From: Candidatus Poribacteria bacterium
Lineage (GTDB): Bacteria > Poribacteria > WGA-4E > GCA-2687025
Length of the DNA stretch: 40,249 bases
Direction of reading: 5' to 3'
Assembly: GCA_016866785.1 (NCBI GenBank)
Contig: VGLH01000018.1
Location: 1-40,249 of the forward strand
Part shown: in pieces, positions 1 through 8,700 of the stretch
How the letters are laid out: every line of letters starts with the position of its first letter
How positions within the stretch are numbered: position 1 is the first letter of the stretch
The notes under the pieces: model-generated
Databases searched by the model: none
The model's input: only the letters and a program-made list of their open reading frames with translations
Told to the model about the DNA's origin: nothing
Position numbers and translations under genes: made by a program

Positions 1-48
1 ACGAACCCGCTCGTCAGAAGGCGCAGAGAACCCGCGCGACTCGACCGT

Positions 49-77
49 TTGCCGGAGTACGGGCGGTCTGTTAGCAT
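49..77 (+). promoter_or_regulatory. Putative sigma-70-type promoter for the 117-4623 gene cluster
   Basis: TTGCCG (49-54) and TAGCAT (72-77) are separated by 17 bases, each matching four of six consensus positions. The predicted transcript would start near 84 and reach the TTG start at 117 with a short leader. The hexamers are weak, so this is tentative. Confidence 0.3.
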
Positions 78-116
78 GCGCCGATACCACTGAAATGACA
101 CGGATGGGGGCGCGGC

Positions 117-890
117 TTGGCGGAGCATCGGCGCATTCTGGTGACTGGTTCGGCTGGCGCTCTGGGGAGGGCGGCGTCGGTGGCGCTGCTGCAGCGAGGG
201 CACTGGGTCCGCGCCTTCGACCGCGTGGCGTCTCCACACGCGTCGGAGGTCCGCGTCGGCGACCTGACCGACAAAGACGCCGTGGAGCGCTCCGTCGAGG
301 GAGTGGACACGGTCGTCCATCTCGGAGCGACGCCGGATGAAGCCGACTTCATCGCCGAGCTCCTGCCGAATAACATTGTCGGGCTCTACCGAGTCTGTGA
401 GGCGGTGCGCGCCGAGGGCGTCCAACGACTCGTGTTGACCAGCTCGGGACAAGTTGCTTGGGGCAGTCCGAAGTACGGCGAGCAGGGATACGAGCCGATC
501 GCCGTCGAAGACGGCATCGCTCCGGTGAACATGTACGGCATCACCAAAGTGCTCGCCGAGGCGATGGGAGAGATGTACTCCCGCTGCCACGGGCTTTCGG
601 TCGTCGTTGTGCGACCCGGGTGGCTTCCTCGTGAACCGTGGCACGTGGCGGCGATGTCGCGAAGCCGCCAAGCGCAGGCGCAGTATTTCAGCCCCGGCGA
701 TGTGGGACGCTTCTTCGTCCGCGCCGTGGAGACGCCGGGCATCCGCATCGCCGTGGTAAACGCCACCAGCCGACCGAACGGGCCCGCCGTCTGGGATATC
801 ACGACAGCCAGAGAGCTATTGGGGTACGAACCCGAGGACACCTACCCACAAGGTTTGCCCTTTCCGCCACCGGAAGCATCCCAAGCATGA
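117..890 (+). CDS. NAD-dependent epimerase/dehydratase family protein
   Basis: A 257-residue extended-type short-chain dehydrogenase/reductase. The nucleotide-binding glycine motif TGSAGALG lies at about residues 10-17. The catalytic pair is visible as YGITK (Tyr140, Lys144), with serines at 109-110 on the expected strand. Family members oxidise, epimerise or dehydrate nucleotide sugars or related substrates; the substrate cannot be read from the sequence. The start is TTG at 117 because the Rossmann strand begins five residues later; the G-run just upstream is a poor ribosome site. Its TGA stop overlaps the ATG of the next gene (ATGA), so the two are probably translationally coupled. A second family member lies at 15723-16559, with a different glycine-motif sequence. 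Confidence 0.88.
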   Translation: MAEHRRILVTGSAGALGRAASVALLQRGHWVRAFDRVASPHASEVRVGDLTDKDAVERSVEGVDTVVHLGATPDEADFIAELLPNNIVGLYRVCEAVRAEGVQRLVLTSSGQVAWGSPKYGEQGYEPIAVEDGIAPVNMYGITKVLAEAMGEMYSRCHGLSVVVVRPGWLPREPWHVAAMSRSRQAQAQYFSPGDVGRFFVRAVETPGIRIAVVNATSRPNGPAVWDITTARELLGYEPEDTYPQGLPFPPPEASQA

Positions 891-2524
891 TTGCGCCTCG
901 GAGCCCTTGGCTGCTGCACGTGCTCGCGTGTGTCGCGGCAGCATGGCTTGCTCACGGGGCGCACGGCGAAGGGTCGCGCGCCTGGTGGGTGTTCCTGCGC
1001 TCCCCCTTGGATTCGAGTTCCATCGCGGCTGTGGAACGCACCGGCGCGACGATTCGGACCCGCAGCGAGTGGTTTCGGACGATCAGCGTCGAGGCGGATG
1101 ACGCCTCTCTGCGCGCCCTCGAGCGGCTCCCGTTCGTAGAACGCGCGGAGCCGGTCGCGTCGTTCGTCCGAGCGCTGCCCGGGGCGGAACCGGCGTCGGC
1201 TCCGGCGTTGGCGCTGGAGGCGACCTCGTTCCAGCTCGCGTTTGTCGGCGCAGATCGGCTCCACGAGCGTGGGCTCACGGGCAAGGGCGTCCGTATCGGC
1301 GTGCTCGACACCGGCTTCGACACGTCGCACGTCGCTCTGCGGTCGGCGCGCATCGGCGGAACCTATGATGCGATTCACTCGGATGATGTCGTCCACGACG
1401 AGCCGGGACAGGACGACGCCTTCGAGGATTCGCACGGCACGCAGGTGTTGTCGATCTTGGCAGGGAAGGCTCGTGGAGAGTTCGACGGAGTGGCTCCCGA
1501 CGCCGAGTACTTCCTGGCGAAGACGGAGGATGTGACCCGGAACGGTCGGACCTTCGAGTCAGTGATCGAAGAGGACTACTGGGTCGCCGGTCTCGAGTGG
1601 TGTGTGAAGAACGGCTGTCGAGTGGTCAACTCCTCGGTCGGATACCCGCTATTCTACGCGTTCAACCAGTTGGACGGGAAGACGTCGCTCGTGTCACGGG
1701 CGGCGAACGAGGCGGCGGCGCGGGGCACGCTCGTCGTCTGCGCCGCCGGGAACACGGATGGACTGCCGCCCCGGGACAACACGACTGCGGGGAGAGTCGG
1801 TCCGCCAGCGGATTCGCCTCACGTTCTCGCTGTCGGGAACGCGGCGCCGGATGGGACTGCGTCGCGCTTCTCGGCGCAGGGCCCCACGTTCGACGGGCGC
1901 ATCAAGCCGGACGTGATGGCGCTGGGAACGCAGGTCGCGGTGGTGTCGGCGTTCGACGCCGTGTCCTATGCGCGCACAGCCGGAACCTCGGTGGCTTCGC
2001 CGTTCGCCACGGGCGTCGTCGCGCTGCTCCTGCAAGCGTTCCCGCTGGCGACGCCCGCCGAGGTGGCTGCCGCGATTCGGGCGACCGCATCGAATGCGGT
2101 CAAACCGAACAACCGGTCGGGATTCGGTGTTATTGATGCCGAGGCTGCCTGGAGCGCACTGGCGGATCGGCACGCGCCCACCGACGTCGACGCGGAGGCG
2201 GAGACCTTTCCCACGACGCTGGGGCATCTCAGGGCGACGTCACGGTACGGCTCGCTGGGAGCCCCATACCCGAATCCGGCGACCGACGTTGTCGCAGCGT
2301 CGATCACGATGGCGCGGGAAGCGGCAGTGCGTGTGTGCGTGTTCGACGGTCTCGGAAGACGAGTCTGCGTCCTCTCCGAGACGTCGCTCGGCGTCGGGCG
2401 GCACGCCATCCCGTGGCGAGGCGTCGATTTGGATGGGCTTCCGGTTCCCAGCGGCATCTACTTCGTCGTGTTGTCGCTACCCGATGCGCGTCTGGTTCGC
2501 AGAATCCTCTGGAGGGCGCGATGA
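887..2524 (+). CDS. Secreted subtilisin-like serine protease (S8) with C-terminal sorting-type tail
   Basis: 545 residues starting at ATG 887, which overlaps the upstream stop; the open frame further upstream is read-through inside the epimerase gene. Order of parts: signal peptide (about 1-27), an inhibitor-I9-like propeptide region (about 32-97), then the S8 catalytic domain with Asp141 (VLDTGFD), His183 (DSHGTQV), oxyanion Asn289 (CAAGN) and nucleophile Ser368 (GTSVASP). The last 85 residues begin near YPNP (461-464) and end with a GxxVPSGIYF-type strand pattern. This resembles the FlgD-like Ig or type IX secretion sorting tails of Bacteroidetes, Poribacteria and Latescibacteria. The protein is expected to be exported and cell-surface or extracellular. 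It is coupled by ATGA overlap to both neighbours. The full triad suggests it is active. Confidence 0.93.
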   Translation: MIAPRSPWLLHVLACVAAAWLAHGAHGEGSRAWWVFLRSPLDSSSIAAVERTGATIRTRSEWFRTISVEADDASLRALERLPFVERAEPVASFVRALPGAEPASAPALALEATSFQLAFVGADRLHERGLTGKGVRIGVLDTGFDTSHVALRSARIGGTYDAIHSDDVVHDEPGQDDAFEDSHGTQVLSILAGKARGEFDGVAPDAEYFLAKTEDVTRNGRTFESVIEEDYWVAGLEWCVKNGCRVVNSSVGYPLFYAFNQLDGKTSLVSRAANEAAARGTLVVCAAGNTDGLPPRDNTTAGRVGPPADSPHVLAVGNAAPDGTASRFSAQGPTFDGRIKPDVMALGTQVAVVSAFDAVSYARTAGTSVASPFATGVVALLLQAFPLATPAEVAAAIRATASNAVKPNNRSGFGVIDAEAAWSALADRHAPTDVDAEAETFPTTLGHLRATSRYGSLGAPYPNPATDVVAASITMAREAAVRVCVFDGLGRRVCVLSETSLGVGRHAIPWRGVDLDGLPVPSGIYFVVLSLPDARLVRRILWRAR

Positions 2525-3825
2525 TCCATCGTCTAGTCGCCGCGTTCGCGTGCATCGTCATCATCGCGGGTTGCGGCGGCGATCCGGTCGAACGGGCATG
2601 GGCTCAGGCGAGGAGCGGCGATATCGACGGAGCTCGCGCAGCCCTCACATCCCTTGCGGCGATACGCCGCTGGACGTCGCGCGCCGAAGCGACGTTGGGC
2701 GAGCTCGAGTTGAGCCAGATGCGGGCGCAGGAGGCTGCGCACCATCTGTCGCGGGCTGCCGCAGCCGACCCGAACGACACGATGGCGCTCGCCCGGTACG
2801 GTGAGGCGTTGCTGCTCCTCGGTCAGGAGGTCGATGCGCTGGACGTGTTCGCCAAAGCGCTGTCGATCTCGCAGTCGGGTCCGCACGTGGTCTACATCGC
2901 GGGTCTCATCGGAGACGCTTACGAGACGACTCGGCTGACGAGCTCCGAGGTGGACAGCTACGCCCCGAGCTTTTCGCCAGACGGCACGAAGCTCGTCATG
3001 ACACAGCACGCGGACGGCAGCGCGGAGCTGTTTCTGATGGACTTGGCATCGAAGCGGTCGGAACGCCTCACGGACATGCCGACGACCAACGAATACGGCG
3101 CGACGTTCTCTCCGGACGGGAAGAACCTGCTGTTCGGATCGACGCAGCATCGGACCGACGCGGCGATGATCAACTTGCAGGCGAGCGGCAGCACGCCCCG
3201 CAGCGAGATGATCTACACGATGGACCTGGCGACCCGGACGACCATCCCGCTGACCACCAGCCCCGCCGCCGTCGGGAATCCGGCGTTCACGCCAGACGGC
3301 AAGACCGTGCTGTTCGAGGCGACGGTCGATGGCAACATGGACATCTGGTCGATGGCTGCCGACGGCTCGCAACGCGAGCGGCTGACATCGGAGCCATCCG
3401 ATGACGGTCACGCCGTCGTGTCTCCCGATGGCAGGCAGGCCGTCTACGTCCGAAGCCTGGATCGTGCGTTCGACCTGTTCGAAGTGAGGCTCGACGGATC
3501 GTCGTCTCGGCAGGTGACCTTCACCGAGGCGACCGAGTACGGGGGCGCGTTCCTACCGGACGGCAAGGAGTTTCTGTTCGTGCGGAACCAGGGTGCGGGC
3601 TACGAGCTGGCGCTGACGGACTGGCAGAGCGGGCACGTTCGACCGGTGTCGAGTCGATACGGCGACGTCATCCATCCAGCGGCCTCGCCGGACGGGAAGC
3701 GCGTCGCCTTCGCGAGCAACCGAAGGGACTACCTGGATATCTACCTGATGGACCTGACGAAGCCGATGTCGGGCCCCGCGCTGGAGCAGCGCATTCGCAC
3801 CATGCTGGCTCAGATCGGTCGCTGA
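2521..3825 (+). CDS. Lipoprotein with TPR-like N-terminus and TolB/PD40 beta-propeller
   Basis: 434 residues from ATG 2521, overlapping the protease stop by four bases. The N-terminus has a short hydrophobic stretch and a lipobox ending at Cys18 (IIAGC), so a lipid anchor is likely. Residues about 24-120 are alanine-rich helices with TPR-like spacing. From about 140 onward the motif (S/T)PDGK or a close variant recurs roughly every 40-50 residues (about 152, 198, 259, 302, 347 and 390). This is the PD40/WD40-like signature of TolB-type propellers. Such propellers act as periplasmic or surface protein-binding platforms. Coupling to a secreted protease suggests a joint role at the envelope, which is inference. 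Similar folds occur next to peptidases (dipeptidyl peptidase IV type), but no hydrolase domain is present here. Confidence 0.85.
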   Translation: MIHRLVAAFACIVIIAGCGGDPVERAWAQARSGDIDGARAALTSLAAIRRWTSRAEATLGELELSQMRAQEAAHHLSRAAAADPNDTMALARYGEALLLLGQEVDALDVFAKALSISQSGPHVVYIAGLIGDAYETTRLTSSEVDSYAPSFSPDGTKLVMTQHADGSAELFLMDLASKRSERLTDMPTTNEYGATFSPDGKNLLFGSTQHRTDAAMINLQASGSTPRSEMIYTMDLATRTTIPLTTSPAAVGNPAFTPDGKTVLFEATVDGNMDIWSMAADGSQRERLTSEPSDDGHAVVSPDGRQAVYVRSLDRAFDLFEVRLDGSSSRQVTFTEATEYGGAFLPDGKEFLFVRNQGAGYELALTDWQSGHVRPVSSRYGDVIHPAASPDGKRVAFASNRRDYLDIYLMDLTKPMSGPALEQRIRTMLAQIGR

Positions 3826-3846
3826 GCGAGCCGAAGGAGAGTTGAT

Positions 3847-4623
3847 TTGAAGGCGTACATCCTGACGGACCTGGAAGGACCTGCTGGCGTCGCCAAGTGG
3901 GACCAGACGCGCGTCGACGCGTCGGAGATGAAGAGCGTTGCGATGCGCCTGCTGACGCGCGAGATCAACGCGTGCGTCGACGGCATCCTCGACTACGACG
4001 CGAAGGCGGAAATCGTCGTGCTCGACGGACACGGTTCCGGCGGAGTCGATCTGGAGCGGTTCCACCCGAAGGCGAAGCTCATCTTCGGCAAGGGGTTCAA
4101 GCCGCCGACGGGTCTGGACGACGCCTTCGACGCGCTCCTGTTCGTCGGGCAGCACGCGATGGCAGGCACGCCCGACGCCCCGCTGTGCCATACCTACTCG
4201 TCACTCACCGTCGAGTACTATCGGCTCAACGGCAAGCCCATCGGCGAGTTCGGCGCGCGCGCGGCGCTTGCGGGGCTCTATGACGTGCCGACCATCTTCC
4301 TGGCTGGCGATGACAAGGCGTGTGAAGAGGCGCACGCGCTGGTTCCGGGGATCGTGACTGTGGCGACGAAGGTCGGCATGGGGATCGAGCTCGCGCAGCA
4401 CCTGTCGCCGAAGAAGGCTCGGAGGGCGATCCGCAAGGCGACGCGTGAGGCGTGTCAACGGGCGAAGAGCATCGAGCCCGTGCGGATCGATCCGCCCTAC
4501 GAGCTGGAAATCCGAGTCTACGAAGGCAAGAGCGTGGAAGGACAGGTTCGGCGCGGAGCGGAGCAGATCGACGAACGGACGTGCATCTACCGGACGAACG
4601 ATCTGCTCTCGCTCCCGATCTGA
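3847..4623 (+). CDS. dppA: D-aminopeptidase, M55 family (DppA-like)
   Basis: A 258-residue M55 metallopeptidase. The zinc ligands expected from Bacillus subtilis DppA are visible: Asp8 and Glu10 in TDLEGPAGV, a His in DGHGSGG (His62), a His in GQHAMAGT (His103) and Glu134 in GEFGARAA; His115 in CHTYSS is also conserved. The family releases D-amino acids from D-Ala-containing peptides and forms a decameric ring. The start is TTG 3847, preceded by AGGAG (3835-3839) at a good distance. It follows the lipoprotein after 21 bases and is probably the last gene of the protease operon, which would suit peptide or peptidoglycan-fragment scavenging. No peptide transporter genes accompany it here. Confidence 0.93.
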   Translation: MKAYILTDLEGPAGVAKWDQTRVDASEMKSVAMRLLTREINACVDGILDYDAKAEIVVLDGHGSGGVDLERFHPKAKLIFGKGFKPPTGLDDAFDALLFVGQHAMAGTPDAPLCHTYSSLTVEYYRLNGKPIGEFGARAALAGLYDVPTIFLAGDDKACEEAHALVPGIVTVATKVGMGIELAQHLSPKKARRAIRKATREACQRAKSIEPVRIDPPYELEIRVYEGKSVEGQVRRGAEQIDERTCIYRTNDLLSLPI

Positions 4624-4640
4624 CCACGCGGCGGATTCCG

Positions 4641-5615
4641 CTACACCGTGCTGAAGATCGGCTTCAGTCCGGCGGCGAGCTCCTTGAGCTCGGAATCCTC
4701 CTGCGTCGTCAGGGGCTTGAAGCGCTCCGCCAAGTCGCATGCCAGGCGGAACAGAGACTCCTCGCCCGGCGGAATGGCAGCCGTGATCGGCTGGCTCAAC
4801 GTGAACCGGAGTCCGAGCTCCGCCTCGCGCGGATCCGTCAGGGGCTGGTACCAGCACTTGCCGTACTTCTGGCGCAGCGGGTCATCCTCGGGCCACTGCT
4901 GTCGCGCCAGTGCCTTGAGCGCCAACCGTGCGACGCCTTTGGACTTCGCCTTCTCCATGATCTGATGCCCGAACTCGCCCTTGTGCCAGTTCGCGAAGTT
5001 CACTGGGAAGAGAACCGAGTCGAAGTCGAAGCGATCCATCGCCGCCGTCGCCGCTTCGATGGAGTGCGCTGAGAACCCCAGATAGCGAATGGCTCCCTCC
5101 TGGCGCTTCTCGATGAGGAAGTCCATCACGCCGCCGGACAGGAACACCTTATCGACGTCGTTCTGCACGTTGGTGATGCCGTGCAGTTGGTATAGATCGA
5201 AGTGGTCGGTGCGCAGGCGCTCGAGCGAACGCGCGAACTCCGCCTCGGCGCCGGGACGCTCACGCTGACCGGTCTTGCAGGCGAGGAAGATGCGGTCCCG
5301 GAACGGCTCGATGGCGGGCCCGAGCTTCTCCTCCGCGTTGCCGTAGCTGGGAGCCACATCGAAGTAGTTGATGCCCCGCTCGACGGATTCCGCGACGACG
5401 CGGTTGGCGTGATCCTGCTCGGCGTTCATGACGACGATGCCGCCGAACCCGATGATCGACAACATCTCACCGGTCTTGCCGTACTCGCGCTTGGGGAACC
5501 CGGACGCCTTGTCCGGCGCGTTCATGGAGTCTCCTTTTCCAGCAGGTGCAGTGGCGTCGATCGCCAGGGCGGCTGTGGACACCGCCGCGGTTTTGAGAAA
5601 GTCCCTGCGTTTCAT
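4641..5615 (-). CDS. Tat-exported aldo/keto reductase
   Basis: 324 residues from ATG at 5615, chosen because GGAGGAGG lies just upstream and the protein then begins with MKRRDFLKTA, a twin-arginine signal (RRDFLK). The AKR barrel follows, with the catalytic tetrad visible as Asp86 and Tyr91 (FDVAPSYGNAEEKLG), Lys114 (ACKTG) and His145 (YQLHG). The family reduces aldehydes and ketones with NADPH; a Tat-exported form implies that cofactor is bound before export. The C-terminal part is less conserved and lacks the iron-sulfur cysteine cluster seen in some long members. It faces the D-aminopeptidase tail to tail across 17 bases and probably shares a minus-strand operon with the two DUF4139 genes upstream. 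Confidence 0.88.
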   Translation of the reverse strand: MKRRDFLKTAAVSTAALAIDATAPAGKGDSMNAPDKASGFPKREYGKTGEMLSIIGFGGIVVMNAEQDHANRVVAESVERGINYFDVAPSYGNAEEKLGPAIEPFRDRIFLACKTGQRERPGAEAEFARSLERLRTDHFDLYQLHGITNVQNDVDKVFLSGGVMDFLIEKRQEGAIRYLGFSAHSIEAATAAMDRFDFDSVLFPVNFANWHKGEFGHQIMEKAKSKGVARLALKALARQQWPEDDPLRQKYGKCWYQPLTDPREAELGLRFTLSQPITAAIPPGEESLFRLACDLAERFKPLTTQEDSELKELAAGLKPIFSTV

Positions 5616-5658
5616 ACCATCCTCCTCCGCTCTGACTGTCACCCTATCTTAGCACGGC

Positions 5659-6765
5659 TTAGCGTTCTAGCGCCCATCCCTGCTGTCGGTTTGTACCCCT
5701 GAAGTCGAGTTTCACCGACTCGGTTCCCGAAGCGGCGACGCGGAGCGAGACCTCTGACGTCGCGGCGTCCCTGCGCGTCAGCAGCGTGAGTGGCGCGTCC
5801 GTCGTCCACTCGCCGTTCGGTCGCAGCGTCAGTCGGACCTCTGCCGGTTCCTTTTTGCGGTTGATGACCTCCAACGCCAGCGATTCCAACGTGTCGAAGA
5901 GCACGATCGCCCCGGCGCGGTTCCGACGGATATCGGTCCGGTCGCGTTGGTCGAAGCGCGACTTCACCTCGATGTCTTGTGCCTTGCCGACACCGAGCTC
6001 GATCTCCTTGCCCGCAGGCGTCAGGGGCAGCGCCGCTTCACCGATGAGCTCCAGTTGGTGACTTTCGCTCTCCCGGACGATCCGCACCTTTCCGGACGGA
6101 AGGGCAGAGCCATTGCCCAGTCGGAGACCATACCGCGCCGTGACGGTGGGCGATTCGACGAGCGGATCGGAGACGACATAGGTCTTGGCGATTGGCACGT
6201 CTGCGTAGGACGCCGCGGGCACTTCGACACGTTCACCTCGTCGCACCGTCAAGCGAGCCTTCGTACCGAGCGGAAGCATCCACTCGGCGTTCTCATAGTC
6301 CTCGCCCGTGTCGTTGGCGATGAGTAGCGATGCTCGGAAAGAGAGCGTCCGTTCGTCCTTGGACACCACGGCGATGTAGCGCGCCTGCGCCGAGATGCCG
6401 CCGACTCGATAGGTCAGCTCGATCGGCAGCTCGCCTGCGGTCTCGCTGTCGGCTTCGACGACCAGTGTTTGTGGGGCAGACGGTGGAACCGTGAGCGCGA
6501 AAACACTGAACTCGTCGGTTCGGTCGGCTGCGTCCAGATGGACCGTCCTCGTGTCGACCTGCATGTTCGCGAACGATATCTCGATGCGGTTCCGTCCTGG
6601 GGAGATGGTGATGGCGCGCACTTCACGCACGAAGGCGATGCCGGAGGCGTCGGCGGAGATCGTCAACGATTGGCGCTGCGGGACCGGCGTCAGCTCGACG
6701 CGGGCGGACGCGCCCCACGAGACGACGCACAACAGGATGCCCAGCGGGATGGTTGCGTGTCGCAT
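5659..6765 (-). CDS. Secreted DUF4139-type protein (second of a tandem pair)
   Basis: 368 residues with a signal peptide (about 1-21, ending at ASA). The motif NDTGEDYENAEWML near the middle, in a beta-rich protein, matches the DUF4139/mucoidy-inhibitor-A-like family. In that family a signature of the form xNxTGEDW precedes the C-terminal beta domain. The biochemical role of the family is unknown. The gene follows a related one (6776-8026): the upstream TAG stop is part of TAGGAG, which also serves as this gene's ribosome site, 10 bases before the ATG, so coupling is likely. It lacks the long coiled-coil segment found in the middle of many family members. No catalytic residues are evident. 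Confidence 0.7.
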   Translation of the reverse strand: MRHATIPLGILLCVVSWGASARVELTPVPQRQSLTISADASGIAFVREVRAITISPGRNRIEISFANMQVDTRTVHLDAADRTDEFSVFALTVPPSAPQTLVVEADSETAGELPIELTYRVGGISAQARYIAVVSKDERTLSFRASLLIANDTGEDYENAEWMLPLGTKARLTVRRGERVEVPAASYADVPIAKTYVVSDPLVESPTVTARYGLRLGNGSALPSGKVRIVRESESHQLELIGEAALPLTPAGKEIELGVGKAQDIEVKSRFDQRDRTDIRRNRAGAIVLFDTLESLALEVINRKKEPAEVRLTLRPNGEWTTDAPLTLLTRRDAATSEVSLRVAASGTESVKLDFRGTNRQQGWALER

Positions 6766-6775
6766 GCGTCGGCTC

Positions 6776-8026
6776 CTAGTCTGCCATCTGGCGGATGCGG
6801 TAGTTGATCTGGCGCGACGTGGTCGGCTCGACGCGGACGCGGAACTCGATCTCTCTCACGCCCTTGCGTTCGTGCGACGTGTCGGTATCGAGCAACTCCC
6901 ATCGACCCGAAATGGTCTCCGGGATCAGGAGATCGATCGGGCGACTCCCGTGGTTCGTCACGTCGAAGCGGAACGCGGTCTCAATGTCTGCCGCGGCAAG
7001 GTCGCCTGACTCGGTGAACCGGAAGTTCGTCCGACGCCATTCCTGGATGGTTCGCTCGACGACGATGTCCTTATCGGGCCCGACATCCAGCCGGATCTCC
7101 TTCCCAATCGGTATGTAGTCCATCTGAGCAGACCCCACGAAGGAGACCGTACCGTCACTGGTCCGGCGGAGTACCGTCACGGGACCTGCGGGAAGTGGAC
7201 TGTCGCCCACCTTGTGCTTGGCGTCGTTGATGAAGGTGTATTCAGCGCGAACCTCTCCGCCGTTCCAACGATGGACGAGCCGGACCGGGACGCCAGCAGC
7301 GCTCAACGCGGGCAGCGCGCTCGTGCCGCCATTCTTGATATCGGCGGGTTGTGTCAGCGAAAAGACGTGGTGCTCGCCGAGATCCTCGGCGGCAAGTGCG
7401 ATACCTGCGGATCGGTCGGCTTTGCGGAGCTGACGTCCTGCATACGGAGCAGCCTTGGTTGCGTCCGCCAACGCCTCCGGACGCGCCTCGGGGACCGTCT
7501 GCAGCACGCCGACAACAAGCCGAATCTCCGCCCCCTCGAAGTCCTCGCCGCTCGCGTTGGTCACGGAGAACCAACTGACGAGCCGCGTTTGAGAGTCGTC
7601 GTCACTCACCCACGCCATGTAGTGGGTTGACCAGCCAAAGCCGGACGCGTAGAACGCGACCTCCATATCTGCCTCGCGATCGGCGTCGGCGTGAACGTCC
7701 CACTGGATCGCGTTCTGCTGCCCGCTCGGGAAAGTCGCGCTGCCTACGCTCACGCCCGTAACGCCCGGCGCAGGACGCAGGAGCAGACTGAATCGGTCGA
7801 TCTCAGAACCGGACCATCGGAACTGCACGGTGTTGGAGCCCTTGTGGAGTCGGACGGATCGGCTCTGCGTCACCAGAGCGATGCCGGCACCGTAGATATC
7901 GATGCCGACGCGTCCCGGCTTTGGAAGCGTCGTTAACTGGACCTGCGAAACGGACGTCGACGCGACCAGAGCGATCGCTGCGGTCGCAGCGATGACGCTC
8001 CAGCGGCGGGGTCTGCATGTTCTCAT
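6776..8026 (-). CDS. Secreted DUF4139-type protein (first of a tandem pair)
   Basis: 416 residues from ATG 8026, with GGAG eight bases upstream. A basic N-terminus (MRTCRPRRW) and a hydrophobic core to about residue 27 form a signal peptide. The strand pattern then runs parallel to the downstream protein. It includes NASGEDFEGAEIRL, equivalent to NDTGEDYENAEW in its neighbour, and a shared ending of the type 'IxYRxR'. The two are probably paralogues that arose by tandem duplication and then diverged strongly. Function is unknown; the family is beta-rich and exported. The gene is transcribed away from def across a 152-base gap. I saw no clear minus-strand promoter in that gap. Confidence 0.7.
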   Translation of the reverse strand: MRTCRPRRWSVIAATAAIALVASTSVSQVQLTTLPKPGRVGIDIYGAGIALVTQSRSVRLHKGSNTVQFRWSGSEIDRFSLLLRPAPGVTGVSVGSATFPSGQQNAIQWDVHADADREADMEVAFYASGFGWSTHYMAWVSDDDSQTRLVSWFSVTNASGEDFEGAEIRLVVGVLQTVPEARPEALADATKAAPYAGRQLRKADRSAGIALAAEDLGEHHVFSLTQPADIKNGGTSALPALSAAGVPVRLVHRWNGGEVRAEYTFINDAKHKVGDSPLPAGPVTVLRRTSDGTVSFVGSAQMDYIPIGKEIRLDVGPDKDIVVERTIQEWRRTNFRFTESGDLAAADIETAFRFDVTNHGSRPIDLLIPETISGRWELLDTDTSHERKGVREIEFRVRVEPTTSRQINYRIRQMAD

Positions 8027-8099
8027 GGGCGTTCTCCATGGTTCCAGGAAGGGAGCTTCGGGTCAGCTAGCAAGTGTCGTGCCATCAAGTGCGTGTTTC

Positions 8100-8129
8100 T
8101 TGACCAATCGCCTCGGATCGTGGTAGAAT
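8100..8129 (+). promoter_or_regulatory. Sigma-70-type promoter of def-larE
   Basis: TTGACC (8100-8105) and TAGAAT (8124-8129), 18 bases apart, each match five of six consensus positions. Transcription would begin near 8136. The ATG at 8128 lies inside the -10 box, so it cannot be the start of peptide deformylase. That leaves GTG 8161 or, more likely, ATG 8179. Confidence 0.6.
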
Positions 8130-8178
8130 GAACGGAGTGTTTGCGCCGACCGGGCGCATCGTGTGGTCATGCAAAGGC

Positions 8179-8691
8179 ATGGATGTGCTGACGGTTCGGT
8201 TGTACGGCGATCCGGTGCTCCGAGAGAAGGCGAAGCCGATCATCTTTGTGACGGACGAAATCCGCGCCCTGGCGCGGGAGATGCTCGTCACGATGTACCG
8301 TGAGAAGGGCGTGGGTCTCGCCGCCCCGCAGGTCGGGGTACTCAAGCGGCTCATCGTCGTCGATCCCGAACCGAGCGAAGGCGAACGGCAACCGGTCGTG
8401 CTGATCGACCCGGTGATCGTCGGCAGCAGGGGCAGGATCGTGGACGAGGAGGGCTGCCTCAGCTTTCCCGACGTGTACGCCGACGTCGCGCGCGCCGTGG
8501 AGGTCGACGTCGAGCATCTCGACCCCGAAGGCGAGAGCGCGATTTTGCACGCGGACGGTTGGCTGGCGCGCGTCATTCAGCACGAGATCGACCACCTCGA
8601 TGGCGTTCTGTTCATTGACCACCTGAGTCGAATGCAGCGGCAGGTGCTCCGAACTCAACTCCGCAAGGTAACCCTGAGCCGCCCATCATAG
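8179..8691 (+). CDS. def: Peptide deformylase
   Basis: 170 residues. The three family motifs are intact: GVGLAAPQ (44-51), EGCLS with metal-binding Cys93 (91-95), and QHEIDHLDG with the two His ligands and catalytic Glu (134-142). The enzyme removes the formyl group from the initiator methionine of nascent proteins in the cytoplasm. The start ATG 8179 gives the standard N-terminus (MDVLTVRLYGDPVLR) and follows the predicted transcription start by about 43 bases; an earlier ATG overlaps the -10 box. No strong Shine-Dalgarno lies at the right distance, and GTG 8161 is an alternative. larE follows after nine bases, so the two share a transcript. The usual neighbour fmt is absent. Confidence 0.95.
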   Translation: MDVLTVRLYGDPVLREKAKPIIFVTDEIRALAREMLVTMYREKGVGLAAPQVGVLKRLIVVDPEPSEGERQPVVLIDPVIVGSRGRIVDEEGCLSFPDVYADVARAVEVDVEHLDPEGESAILHADGWLARVIQHEIDHLDGVLFIDHLSRMQRQVLRTQLRKVTLSRPS

Positions 8692-8700
8692 GAACGAGCG

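Noticed and set aside
71-376. Minus-strand frame at the left edge
   Set aside because: It is antisense to the epimerase gene, with Ser/Thr/Arg-rich composition and no ribosome site.
638-886. N-terminal extension of the subtilase into the epimerase gene
   Set aside because: The signal peptide begins at 887 and the upstream part is a shifted reading of a clear gene.
4624-4640. Terminator between the convergent dppA and aldo/keto reductase genes
   Set aside because: Only 17 bases are available and the possible stem (GCGGA/TCCGC) has no room for a loop or a T-run.
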